This document shows, one piece after another, positions 25,462-32,571 of a stretch of 64,000 nt of DNA. The notes beneath the pieces were generated by a model. That model worked only from the letters and a program-made list of their open reading frames with translations, ran no database searches and had not been told where the DNA came from. Positions within the stretch are counted from its first letter, which is position 1, and each line of letters starts with the position of its first letter. Made by a program: the position numbers and the translations under genes. The stretch covers positions 2,542,001 to 2,606,000 of the forward strand of contig NZ_CP007139.1 of the NCBI RefSeq assembly GCF_000724625.1, in the 5' to 3' direction. This DNA comes from Fimbriimonas ginsengisoli Gsoil 348 (GTDB lineage Bacteria > Armatimonadota > Fimbriimonadia > Fimbriimonadales > Fimbriimonadaceae).

Positions 25462-26852
25462 CGTTGAGCTGAATTGTAGAGCGCAAAGCGGCTAAGCGTG
25501 GGGCATGCGCGAGAATCGAGAATAGAAATTCTTATCCGGTTCGCTGTCGTGACCGGGACGCGGACGATCCGCCGGTGGCCGACGGTGGTCCCTTCACCGA
25601 TGGTTTTCCAAACCCCGCCCGCCTCGGCTTCGATCCGGAACTGGGCGATCCGCTGTCCGAGGGCGATCTGTTCGTCGAGCTCCACCCGGTCAAAGGTGGC
25701 CGATCTCGGTAGATCGAAAACGATCGCGGCTTTGGTGACGTTATCGGGCGCCGCCCAATAGGTCGCTTCCTTGCCGTCCACGATTCCTTGAGCGTCAAAG
25801 CCATCCCGGCTTGCATCGGCCTTCGCTTTGGCCCCCTTCGCAAGGTCGTGCCCATAGATCACGTCGCGAAGATTTTTCCAGCCGAGGAGCGCTTCGACAT
25901 CGGGATGCGAGATAAGCCCCTCGTGGTTCGGCGGCACGTTTAGGATGAGGTTGCCGTTTTGGCCGACCGATTCTTCCCAGATCTCGAGCAGCTTCTCCGG
26001 TGACTTCACCTTAGCGTCTTCGGAATCGCGGTGGAACCAGCCCGGCCGAATCGAGACGTCGCACTCGGCGGGAACCCAGTGGGTGCCATCTCTTTTCCCT
26101 TCGGTAAGCTCCGCCGAGAGAGGGGTTCCGGGGACGTACCGGTCTCGGTCGATGGTGGCCCAGCAGGTCGGCGCCGAGTGCCCTTCCTCGTTTCCGACCC
26201 ACCGGATGTCTGGGCCGGCGTCGGAAAAGATGACCGCGTTTGGCTGGCACTCGCGAACGACCTGGATGAAGCCGGGCCAGTCGTAGACCTGACGCTTGCC
26301 GTTCGGACCCTCGCCGTTCGCGCCGTCGAACCAGACTTCGAAGACATCTCCGTAATTCGTCAGCACCTCGCGGAGCATGTGTTTGAAAGTGTCGTTGTAC
26401 GCCGGCGTTCCGTAGGTCGGGTGATTGCGATCCCACGGCGAAAGATAGACGCCGAATTTTAAGCCTTCCGCCTTACATGCCTTGGAAAGCTCCTTCAGAA
26501 CGTCGCCCTTTCCATTCTTCCAATGGCTCTGCGCCACCGTGTGCGTGGAGAACTTGCTCGGCCAGAGGCAAAAGCCGTCGTGGTGCTTCGCGGTGATCAT
26601 AACCCCCGCCAAGCCGGCTTTCTTGAACGTGTGGACCCACTGTCGGCAGTCGAGGTGCTTCGGATCGAAGACGCTCTCGTGCTCGTTTCCATGCCCCCAC
26701 TCTTCGCCGGTAAAAGTGTTGGGTCCGAAATGAACGAACGCGTAGGTCTCGAGCTTGTGCCACGCCAGTTGGCGCGGAGCGGGGATCGGAGCAAGCGGCG
26801 CGGGAGGATTCGTCGAGGCAGACATGGCAAGGAGGGCGATCAGCGGCAGCAT
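25458..26852 (-). CDS. GH29-family alpha-L-fucosidase with discoidin-like tail
   Basis: The 464-residue secreted protein has a signal peptide (MLPLIALLAMSAS). The catalytic core includes FVHFGPNTFTGEEWGHG, ITAKHHDGFCLWPSKFSTHT and the likely nucleophile Asp176 in VFEVWFDGANGE. The last 120 residues look like an F5/8-type (discoidin) beta-sandwich. This subfamily is compact and some members act on alpha-1,3/4-linked fucose; the exact linkage is not predictable. It is the first gene of a two-gene fucosidase unit. Confidence 0.92.
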   Translation of the reverse strand: MLPLIALLAMSASTNPPAPLAPIPAPRQLAWHKLETYAFVHFGPNTFTGEEWGHGNEHESVFDPKHLDCRQWVHTFKKAGLAGVMITAKHHDGFCLWPSKFSTHTVAQSHWKNGKGDVLKELSKACKAEGLKFGVYLSPWDRNHPTYGTPAYNDTFKHMLREVLTNYGDVFEVWFDGANGEGPNGKRQVYDWPGFIQVVRECQPNAVIFSDAGPDIRWVGNEEGHSAPTCWATIDRDRYVPGTPLSAELTEGKRDGTHWVPAECDVSIRPGWFHRDSEDAKVKSPEKLLEIWEESVGQNGNLILNVPPNHEGLISHPDVEALLGWKNLRDVIYGHDLAKGAKAKADASRDGFDAQGIVDGKEATYWAAPDNVTKAAIVFDLPRSATFDRVELDEQIALGQRIAQFRIEAEAGGVWKTIGEGTTVGHRRIVRVPVTTANRIRISILDSRACPTLSRFALYNSAQR

Positions 26853-27246
26853 GGCGGAAAAACCAACGCAATGAAGACTACTCGTTTACCAAAGCTTCCA
26901 TCTCTCGTCGCTACCCACATGCCTTTAGCGGCAGAGGAGAGGAGCGATTGCAGGACCGTGGGGAGGGATTATTCCAATCTGTCGCGTCCAATTCTAGGCT
27001 GACGGTAGTTTCTGCGACCGCCTGCCGGGGTCGGGGAAGGGTGGCGACCTCTACCCCGGGTCTTCGACCCGGGCCTAATTTCTGAAGACCCCTGCCGGGG
27101 TCGGGAGAGACGTGGCACACACGGCTCAGGCTGCGGCAACGAGAGATTGGCATGGTCGCCGAACCAGGCAGGGGTCATCCCTGATTACTTGCGTGCGAAC
27201 GTGAAGCAGCACTGTGGAAACGACCAGGGTTCCATCTTCGGGGGGC
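26853..27246. other. Gap of 394 bases with repeated palindromes, no gene
   Basis: The stretch lies between the 3' end of argS and the start of the fucosidase unit. CCTGCCGGGGTCGGG occurs twice (near 27022 and 27090), CCCGGGTCTTCGACCCGGG forms a hairpin near 27055-27073, and GTGGCAC...CGGCTC at about 27113 recalls the first bases of the 45-base repeat at 8573. No frame with protein-like composition was seen. Confidence 0.65.
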
Positions 27247-29466
27247 CTACATCTTTTCCGGTGCAGAAACGCCCAGCAATTCCAATGCCGATCGCAGGGT
27301 TTGCCGCGCCGCCCGGCAGAGAGCCAGCCGGGCGCGCGTGAGATCCGGCTCACCGGTCTGGATGACTCGGCACTGGTCGTAGAAGTGGTGGTACGTCTTC
27401 GCCAGCTCGATCGCGTAGGTCGCGATCCGGTGCACGCCGTAGTCTTGCGACGCCCGTTGGGTTTCGAACGGAAGGTCGAGGATCTTCTTGGTCAGCGAAA
27501 GCTCCCTCGGATGGGTGAGCTGTCCGGGGTCCATATCCGCACCGAGCACGAACCCGGCTTCTTCCGCCTTGCGCAGCACCGAGCAGATACGCGCGTGGGC
27601 GTATTGGACGTAGAACACGGGATTCTCGTCGCTCTGCTTGGTGGCGAGATCGATGTCGAAGTCCATGTGGGTGTCATGGCTTCGCATCAGATAGAAGAAC
27701 CGCGCGACGTCCGCGCCGATTCGCCGTTGCTCCTCGAGGGTGGCGTCCGGGGCTTGGGCTTTGCCGAGCTCTTCGATGAGGTCGCGCAGCTCGTAGATGT
27801 TGCCGTCTCGCTTCCGCATCGGCGCCGGTTTTCCGTCCTTCACGAACCGCACGATCTGGAAGATGATGATCTCGAACCGCTCCGGCTTCCCATCTTTCAT
27901 CGGGTAGCCGAGCGCTTGGTATGCCGCGTACATCCGACCGATGTATCCGTGGTGGTCGGGGCCGAGGATGAGGAGCGCCTTCTCGTAACCCCGCTCTCCA
28001 AGCTTGTTCTCCAGGTACGCGACGTCGGCGGCGATGTAGGCGGGGCGTCCGTCGGCTCTTACCAGAACCCGGTCCTTCTCGTCCCCAAATCCGTTTGTGT
28101 GCGAGGCGATCCAGAGGGCCGAGCCTTCCTCGGTTGGGTTTTCGTCCTCCTCATCTTCGTATTTGTCCTTCTCGGCGGCGACTTCTTCGGCGTCTCTCGG
28201 TTGGGGAGACCGGTAGGAATTACCGGCTTTTTCCAGTTTTTCTAGCGCGGACTGCACCTTCCCCTCGTCGTGAAGCGACTGCTCGGAGAACCACCGCTGG
28301 AAGTTGACGCCGAAGATTCGAAGGTCGCCCCGCTGCCGCTCGATCATCAATTCCTGAGCGGCTTTTTGGAAGCTGAGAGTGTCCCAAAGGTCGGCGTCGA
28401 CCGGGTCGAGCTCGCCGACGAGGGTGCCGGCGACCGAGAGGGCCGTCTGTTGCTCCTCCGGCAGATCGTGCACGGCGCGGTGGCTGCGGACGAATTCGGT
28501 CAGGCGCCCCTCCCATGCTTCTTGGGAACCGTCCGAGTCCTCGACGAACTCGGGCGCCACGATCTCGAGGAGCAGAAGCCGCTCGAACGTGTCGGTATCC
28601 GGCGTAGTATCCGAAGCTTTGGCATCGGCGACGACTCGGGCGATCAGCTTTTCCTCGGGCGAGTCTCCCTCAATCGGCCCGCCGTCCAAGTGCCGGACGA
28701 ACGATTCGTAGGTAAGCCGCGCGGGGTCCCAGCCGGCTTGCGCGATCGTTTCCGCCAACGCCATTCTCCGAGTTCCGCGCTGCCTCAGCACGAAATCGAG
28801 GAGACCCATGCCGACGTCCTGCACGTACTCGCCGCGATATCCCTTCTCCGGGAAGTCGCCGGGCAGCCCGAGAGCGGTCCGAACGTAGTACTTCACCGAT
28901 TCGGCGAAGAGCCGCATCTGTTCGGAGTTGACGCCGTCGTTGATGTAGTACTCGCGGTCGACTTCGTGCCCGACCGCCTGCATGATCCGGCTCAGCGTGT
29001 CGCCAAATGCCGCGCCGCGGCCGGAGCCGACCGTGATCGGGCCGTTCGGGTTAACGGAGACGAATTCGATGTTGAGGCGTTGGGCGTTGGGCGTTGGGCG
29101 TTGGGCGAAGATGTCGGCTTCGGCGAGAACGCGGGGGATGTAGGCGGCAATGACCTCGGGTTTGAGGCGGAAATTAAGAAAGCCTGGGCCGGCGATATCG
29201 ATGGCTTCGAAGACGCCCGAAGCATCGGCACCCTGCCGATGAACCTCCAGCAGCGCCTCCTTGAGCAGCTCGCCAATCGCCCGGGGGTTCATCCCGGCCC
29301 GTTTGCTCGCGACCAGGGCAAGATTGCACGCGTAGTCGCCGTGCTCGGGATTCTTGGTATCGGAAATCTCGATCGGCGCCCCGCGCACCGCCTCAGGCAG
29401 CTTTCCCTGGGCGATCAGTTGGTCGACGGCGCTCCGAACGAGCTCTTGAAGGTGGTCGCGTAGCAA
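27247..29466 (-). CDS. argS: Arginyl-tRNA synthetase, long form with altered signature motifs
   Basis: The product charges tRNA-Arg. At 739 residues it is well above the usual 550-600. The N-terminal domain, the block EFVSVNPNGPITVGSGRGAA, the GPDHHGYIGRMYAAYQALGY region and the anticodon-binding end (YHHFYDQCRVI...LCRAARQTLRSAL...LGV) identify it. The HIGH-type motif, normally xVGHxR with His, reads TVGSGR, and the KMSKS-type position reads PAPMRKRDGN. A large insertion lies between about 215 and 440. Residues about 120-130 (FAQRPTPNAQR) are encoded by a heptamer array. The start is TTG. It ends at the GC-rich gap. Confidence 0.93.
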   Translation of the reverse strand: MLRDHLQELVRSAVDQLIAQGKLPEAVRGAPIEISDTKNPEHGDYACNLALVASKRAGMNPRAIGELLKEALLEVHRQGADASGVFEAIDIAGPGFLNFRLKPEVIAAYIPRVLAEADIFAQRPTPNAQRLNIEFVSVNPNGPITVGSGRGAAFGDTLSRIMQAVGHEVDREYYINDGVNSEQMRLFAESVKYYVRTALGLPGDFPEKGYRGEYVQDVGMGLLDFVLRQRGTRRMALAETIAQAGWDPARLTYESFVRHLDGGPIEGDSPEEKLIARVVADAKASDTTPDTDTFERLLLLEIVAPEFVEDSDGSQEAWEGRLTEFVRSHRAVHDLPEEQQTALSVAGTLVGELDPVDADLWDTLSFQKAAQELMIERQRGDLRIFGVNFQRWFSEQSLHDEGKVQSALEKLEKAGNSYRSPQPRDAEEVAAEKDKYEDEEDENPTEEGSALWIASHTNGFGDEKDRVLVRADGRPAYIAADVAYLENKLGERGYEKALLILGPDHHGYIGRMYAAYQALGYPMKDGKPERFEIIIFQIVRFVKDGKPAPMRKRDGNIYELRDLIEELGKAQAPDATLEEQRRIGADVARFFYLMRSHDTHMDFDIDLATKQSDENPVFYVQYAHARICSVLRKAEEAGFVLGADMDPGQLTHPRELSLTKKILDLPFETQRASQDYGVHRIATYAIELAKTYHHFYDQCRVIQTGEPDLTRARLALCRAARQTLRSALELLGVSAPEKM
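29077..29104. repeat. Heptamer array inside argS
   Basis: Four perfect GCGTTGG units plus a partial fifth lie in the coding frame. A change of one unit would shift the frame of argS. Confidence 0.9.
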
Positions 29467-29490
29467 GGATATAGGGTACCGCCCTTGATG

Positions 29491-29572
29491 GGCGCTGGGC
29501 GCTGGGCGCTGGGCGCTGGGCGCTGGGCGCTGGGCGCTGGGCGTTGGGGCGTTGGGGCGTTGGGGCGTTGGG
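29491..29572. repeat. Heptamer array upstream of argS
   Basis: Seven perfect copies of GGCGCTG run from 29491 to 29539, followed by one GGCGTTG and three 8-base GGGCGTTG variants. The array ends 24 bases before the argS start codon, where its leader or promoter must lie. Confidence 0.92.
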
Positions 29573-29716
29573 TGTGTTTTGGCTTTACCCTAGCCGATGG
29601 GACGGATGGGACATCTGGGACGCATGGGTCTCAGGTGTCCCATAAGTCTCATTCGGGCAACAATATACTTGACGCACGAAACACCGGGTTTGAACCTGGC
29701 GTGATATTCTGAGGGC

Positions 29717-30115
29717 GTGGCAGAAAAAGAAAAATTCCAGACGGGGGATGACGGGTCGGAATTCGTAAAGCTCCGGATCGACCACGTAAAAAGCCCTCAG
29801 TTCCGGGTGATACACGTCAACCAGGTTCTTGGGGGTACGAACCAGTTCGGGGATCTTTGCATGACTGTCCTCAACGATCGCCCTGGTATCCCCGACTCTT
29901 ACGATTTGCATTGGCACAGCGACGGGCGGCAGGTGATTGTAGACCCTGATGTTTTCGAGGATGGTAATTTAGTTGCGGTCCGAGAAGTTGAAGCCGTCCT
30001 CATGATGTCACTGCCGGTCGCCAACCTAGTAATGAATTGGATCAAGGCTCATCTTGAAGCCTACGCACGGGCAGAACGGCAATTAGCTGGCCAACCAGCG
30101 GAGTCCGGGGAGTAG
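29717..30115 (+). CDS. Transposon passenger protein 1, function unknown
   Basis: The 132-residue product starts at GTG 36 bases inside the left end. It contains FRVIHVNQVLGGTNQFGDLC followed by a C-terminal helix (SLPVANLVMNWIKAHLEAYAR). The layout (N-terminal strands with an asparagine, then 'xxSLPxAxxxxxxIxxxLxxY') vaguely recalls DUF3467-type small proteins; this is only a resemblance. No membrane segment. Eight bases separate it from the next passenger gene. Confidence 0.7.
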   Translation: MAEKEKFQTGDDGSEFVKLRIDHVKSPQFRVIHVNQVLGGTNQFGDLCMTVLNDRPGIPDSYDLHWHSDGRQVIVDPDVFEDGNLVAVREVEAVLMMSLPVANLVMNWIKAHLEAYARAERQLAGQPAESGE

Positions 30116-30123
30116 GAAAGCAA

Positions 30124-30732
30124 GTGGAGCGCTTGAACCCCCAGATTCAGCACACCGCGAGGGAGTGGTACTTACTTGCGCAGGAAGTGGCCGATCATCA
30201 AAGGAACCCCCCTTTGATGCCCACCGGGCGGCCGCCTGCGCCGCCGTTAATGAGTGAGCCTCAACAGCCTTCTGGTATGCGGAGTGCCGAGGAACCAAAC
30301 TTTCCATTCGTTGTCCTAGACACAAACGTCGTCCTGCAGCATTGGCAGTCGTCGCGTTCCCTACAAATCCCAAATGTGGCGGAAACGTCTCATGTCGCAC
30401 CCAAGCTCTCAGCGGCGTTGGCGTTTGCTATTGAGAAGAACAAGCAGATGAACGAGCGTAAATTCGAGCGACTGAAAAATCAGTGGTTGCGCGAGATTCG
30501 GGCGGGAATGCGGATCAAAGAGATGACGATGCTTGCTCCGTACCAGCAGATCATCGGCATGGGTGAGCGTGCGTTACCGTTCCTGTTTCGCGAGTTGCGA
30601 ACCAAGCCACGCTATTGGTTTTGGGCACTCGAATCGATCGTTTGCGAAAACCCTATCCCCGAAGAATCTTACGGCGATATGCGGCTAATGACGGAAGCTT
30701 GGCTTGGTTGGGCAGGTACCCGTGGGTATTGA
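30124..30732 (+). CDS. Transposon passenger protein 2, conserved family of unknown function
   Basis: The frame has 202 codons from GTG. The conserved part is the C-terminal 95 residues: FERLKNQWLREIRAG, PYQQIIGMGERALPFLFREL, PRYWFWALESIVCENPIP and MTEAWLGWAGTRGY. I recall this pattern from an uncharacterised family found in many bacteria beside a cysteine-peptidase-like partner, as here. The N-terminal 105 residues are Pro-rich and may be untranslated in part or a distinct domain; ATG at 30250 (MSEPQQPSG) is an alternative start. It overlaps the next gene. Confidence 0.75.
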   Translation: MERLNPQIQHTAREWYLLAQEVADHQRNPPLMPTGRPPAPPLMSEPQQPSGMRSAEEPNFPFVVLDTNVVLQHWQSSRSLQIPNVAETSHVAPKLSAALAFAIEKNKQMNERKFERLKNQWLREIRAGMRIKEMTMLAPYQQIIGMGERALPFLFRELRTKPRYWFWALESIVCENPIPEESYGDMRLMTEAWLGWAGTRGY

Positions 30733-31177
30733 CTGGGATAGCCCAGAAACGCCAGAGCAACGCATTGACCGGATCTTTTGCGGCAGGCCCGTTCAGATCA
30801 CCAGCGACGAAGATTGGCAGTACAACTGCGTTGCTTGGGCGGCTGGGCATAAAGACAAATTTTGGACGCACGAGACCGGGTATGGGACCTACACGTATTG
30901 GCCACCAGGAATTCCACGCGGCAACTCGCTGGCGCATCTAGTCGCAGTATTCGAGTGGCTTGGATTTGTTGCTTGCGGAGACGAAACGGTCGAGCCAGAA
31001 GTCGACAAGATTGCATTATTTGAGCAAGACGGCGAGTGGGCGCATGCTTGCAAGCAGTGTGACGACGGTCGTTGGTGGAGCAAGATGGACTTTTTCGAGG
31101 ATGTTAAACACACCATTGACGATGTCGTGGCAGTCTACGGATCAAACCCTGTCTTTATGAAGCGCCCGCGCGCCTAG
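30722..31177 (+). CDS. Transposon passenger protein 3, papain-like Cys/His protein of unknown function
   Basis: The product (about 151 residues from GTG 30722; TTG 30704 is also possible) contains WQYNCVAWAAGHKDKFW with a candidate nucleophile Cys, YTYWPPGIPRGNSLAHLVAVF, VDKIALFEQDGEWAHACKQ with a candidate His, and GRWWSKMDFFEDVKHTIDDV. Cys in an NCxAWA context and a later His in HAxxQ suggest a papain-like or NlpC-like fold. The stop of the preceding gene lies inside its start region, so translation is coupled. The pair recurs in other genomes (recollection, not a search). Its last 23 bases overlap the convergent 65-codon gene. Confidence 0.78.
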   Translation: MGIDWDSPETPEQRIDRIFCGRPVQITSDEDWQYNCVAWAAGHKDKFWTHETGYGTYTYWPPGIPRGNSLAHLVAVFEWLGFVACGDETVEPEVDKIALFEQDGEWAHACKQCDDGRWWSKMDFFEDVKHTIDDVVAVYGSNPVFMKRPRA

Positions 31178-31352
31178 AATCGCGAGCAAGTTTGTTTTTC
31201 GCTCCGGCCTCATTCAACCGTTTATCCAGTTCCGACTTCGGAACCTTGAATATCTCGCGAGTTAAGTTATCCAAGGCGACCATGCTAGGATCGCTTTGGC
31301 CCTCTCCGGGGTCTTTTGTGCCGTCCGCAGGCAATGTCTTTTCAGTATCCAA
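31155..31352 (-). CDS. Small protein encoded after the transposase gene
   Basis: The 65-residue frame starts at TTG, 11 bases inside the end of the transposase gene in another frame. It encodes DTEKTLPADGTKDPGEGQ, then a helix MVALDNLTREIFKVPKSEL, then DKRLNEAGAKNKLARDSRR. The 'IFxVPKSELDKR' stretch resembles short proteins often seen beside other elements. Translational coupling to the transposase is likely. It may modulate transposition or act as a small regulator; this is inference. A longer in-frame reading back to 31505 overlaps the transposase and is judged not to be used. Confidence 0.6.
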   Translation of the reverse strand: MDTEKTLPADGTKDPGEGQSDPSMVALDNLTREIFKVPKSELDKRLNEAGAKNKLARDSRRAGAS

Positions 31353-32301
31353 TCGCTTCCTCCTTACCGGTGAGCTTCTTATAGGTGAGTCGCTTACCTG
31401 AAACCTGCGAAGCAAGCGTCTTGAACCGGCTCGCATCAGTTCCCTTGCGCTCGTTGAACCGGAAAGCTTGCTCGTCAAGGTAGCGGTGAAGGTGGAACGG
31501 CTCAACGCTGACGTAGGTTCCGCGAATCGTTCGCTTTAGGAGACTCCAATAGTTCTCCATGCAATTCGTGCTCACGCGACCGTTGACGTACTCGACGGCG
31601 TGGTCTACCATTTCATGTCGGAACCAGTCCGGAAGCATGACGTACGCCGGGTTGGAGTCGGTGTAGAGCCAAGAATCCGGGTGGATGTGCTTTTTGAGTA
31701 GCGGAACGAGACTATTTGCCCTACGGTCCTCGACGTGAAAAGTTCGCACCGAACCGTCCCGCTCAATCATTCCGAGAACGACCGAACGATGGCCCTGGGA
31801 GCCCTGCTTGATCCCTTTGGCTTCTCTGACGTCCTGGTGGATGTTTCGAGCGTTGGCCCCGATGAACGTTTCGTCTACCTCGACTTCAACGCCGTTCTTG
31901 CCGCCCATCTTCTCAAACGACTCTTGCTGCATCGCAAGGCGAATCCGGTGAAGCATGAACCACGCGGTTTTCTGCGTCACGCCTAACGCGCGGTGCAACT
32001 CGTAAGACGAGATACCGTTCTTGGCGTTGGCAATGAGCCACATAGCCGGAATCCACTTGGAGAGCTTGATGGGGGAATCCTCGAAGATCGTGCCGACCTT
32101 TACGGAGAACTGCTTGCGGCAGCCGTTACAGCGCCAAATCATCCGGGACTCGATCAGGTGGACGCGGTCGCACTCGCATCGCGGGCAACTGACCCCGTTC
32201 GGCCATCGCCGGTTCCGCATGTACTCCCATGCGGTGCGCTCGTCCGCGAAGTGGATAACCACTTCGAGAAGAGTTTTCGGGGTCACGTCTTTCGTGCTCA
32301 C
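31342..32301 (-). CDS. IS1595-family transposase
   Basis: The 319-residue protein has an N-terminal zinc ribbon (VSCPRCECDRV and WRCNGCRKQFS), a helix-turn-helix-like SSYELHRALGVTQKTAWFML, and the catalytic core with VEVDETFIG, YTDSNPAY and the N/E segment STNCMENYWSLLKR, which fits the DD(E/N)K pattern of IS1595. Length is normal and no frameshift is seen, so it is likely active. The GTG start lies inside a palindrome next to the right terminal repeat. Confidence 0.95.
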   Translation of the reverse strand: MSTKDVTPKTLLEVVIHFADERTAWEYMRNRRWPNGVSCPRCECDRVHLIESRMIWRCNGCRKQFSVKVGTIFEDSPIKLSKWIPAMWLIANAKNGISSYELHRALGVTQKTAWFMLHRIRLAMQQESFEKMGGKNGVEVEVDETFIGANARNIHQDVREAKGIKQGSQGHRSVVLGMIERDGSVRTFHVEDRRANSLVPLLKKHIHPDSWLYTDSNPAYVMLPDWFRHEMVDHAVEYVNGRVSTNCMENYWSLLKRTIRGTYVSVEPFHLHRYLDEQAFRFNERKGTDASRFKTLASQVSGKRLTYKKLTGKEEAIGY

Positions 32302-32326
32302 GAAGTTATTATAGCATAACTTCGTG
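32299..32326 (-). promoter_or_regulatory. Palindrome and -10-like box at the transposase start
   Basis: CACGAAGTTAT and ATAACTTCGTG are perfect 11-base inverted repeats with a 6-base spacer, overlapping the GTG start codon and reaching into the terminal repeat. On the minus strand TGCTATAAT reads as an extended -10, and TTGACA lies 13 bases upstream inside the terminal repeat, which is too close for a normal -35. It could be an operator for self-control of the transposase. Confidence 0.45.
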
Positions 32327-32360
32327 TGTCAAGTATATTGTTGCCCTCATTCGTCCCATC

Positions 32361-32388
32361 AGTCCACAGTCCATAGTCCACAGTCCAC
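32361..32388. repeat. Heptamer array, unit AGTCCAC
   Basis: Four head-to-tail AGTCCAC units (one ends in T) lie just right of the transposon, in the spacer before pilB. Confidence 0.85.
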
Positions 32389-32571
32389 GCGAGTCCGGCC
32401 CCAACGACCCAACACCTTTTCCCCACCCCGCGAACCATTTTCGCAGGAAGACCCGTCTTGCTCTCATCTAGGCCCCGTGGCACGTGCGCTAGCGCGGATT
32501 GGCCCGTTGGTCTACAATAGGCGGGCGCGGGCCAGTCTGGCCGCTGCAAGTCCCGTTGGTGAATAGAACAC

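Larger units (their letters stand above)
29656..32345. mobile_element. IS1595-type transposon with passenger genes
   Basis: The 25-base ends at 29656-29680 (starting GGCAACAATATACTTGAC) and 32321-32345 (inverted) match at 24 of 25 positions. Each end is flanked by the same 8 bases, CTCATTCG (29648-29655 and 32346-32353), the target-duplication length known for IS1595. The 2690-base element holds a full transposase gene near the right end reading left, a 65-codon gene after it, and three rightward passenger genes. Codons of the passengers are less GC-biased than the neighbourhood (for example TTG, AAA, TTT), which fits transfer. The insertion split a palindrome-rich spacer between argS and pilB. 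Confidence 0.92.

Noticed and set aside
29491-29572. CRISPR array
   Set aside because: The repeats are 7-8 bases with no spacers and no cas genes are present.
30310-30420. PIN-domain nuclease start (VVLDTNVVLQHW) in passenger protein 2
   Set aside because: Only the first strand pattern fits; the later acidic residues of a PIN domain are missing.
31353-31505. N-terminal extension of the small gene after the transposase
   Set aside because: It overlaps the transposase coding region in another frame and is Ser/Arg-rich without structure, so a start at 31352 is preferred.
32299-32326. loxP-like inverted repeat (ATAACTTCGTG arms)
   Set aside because: Ten bases of one arm match loxP, but the spacer is six bases instead of eight, the outer arms differ and no recombinase gene is near. 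It is better read as a palindrome at the transposase start.
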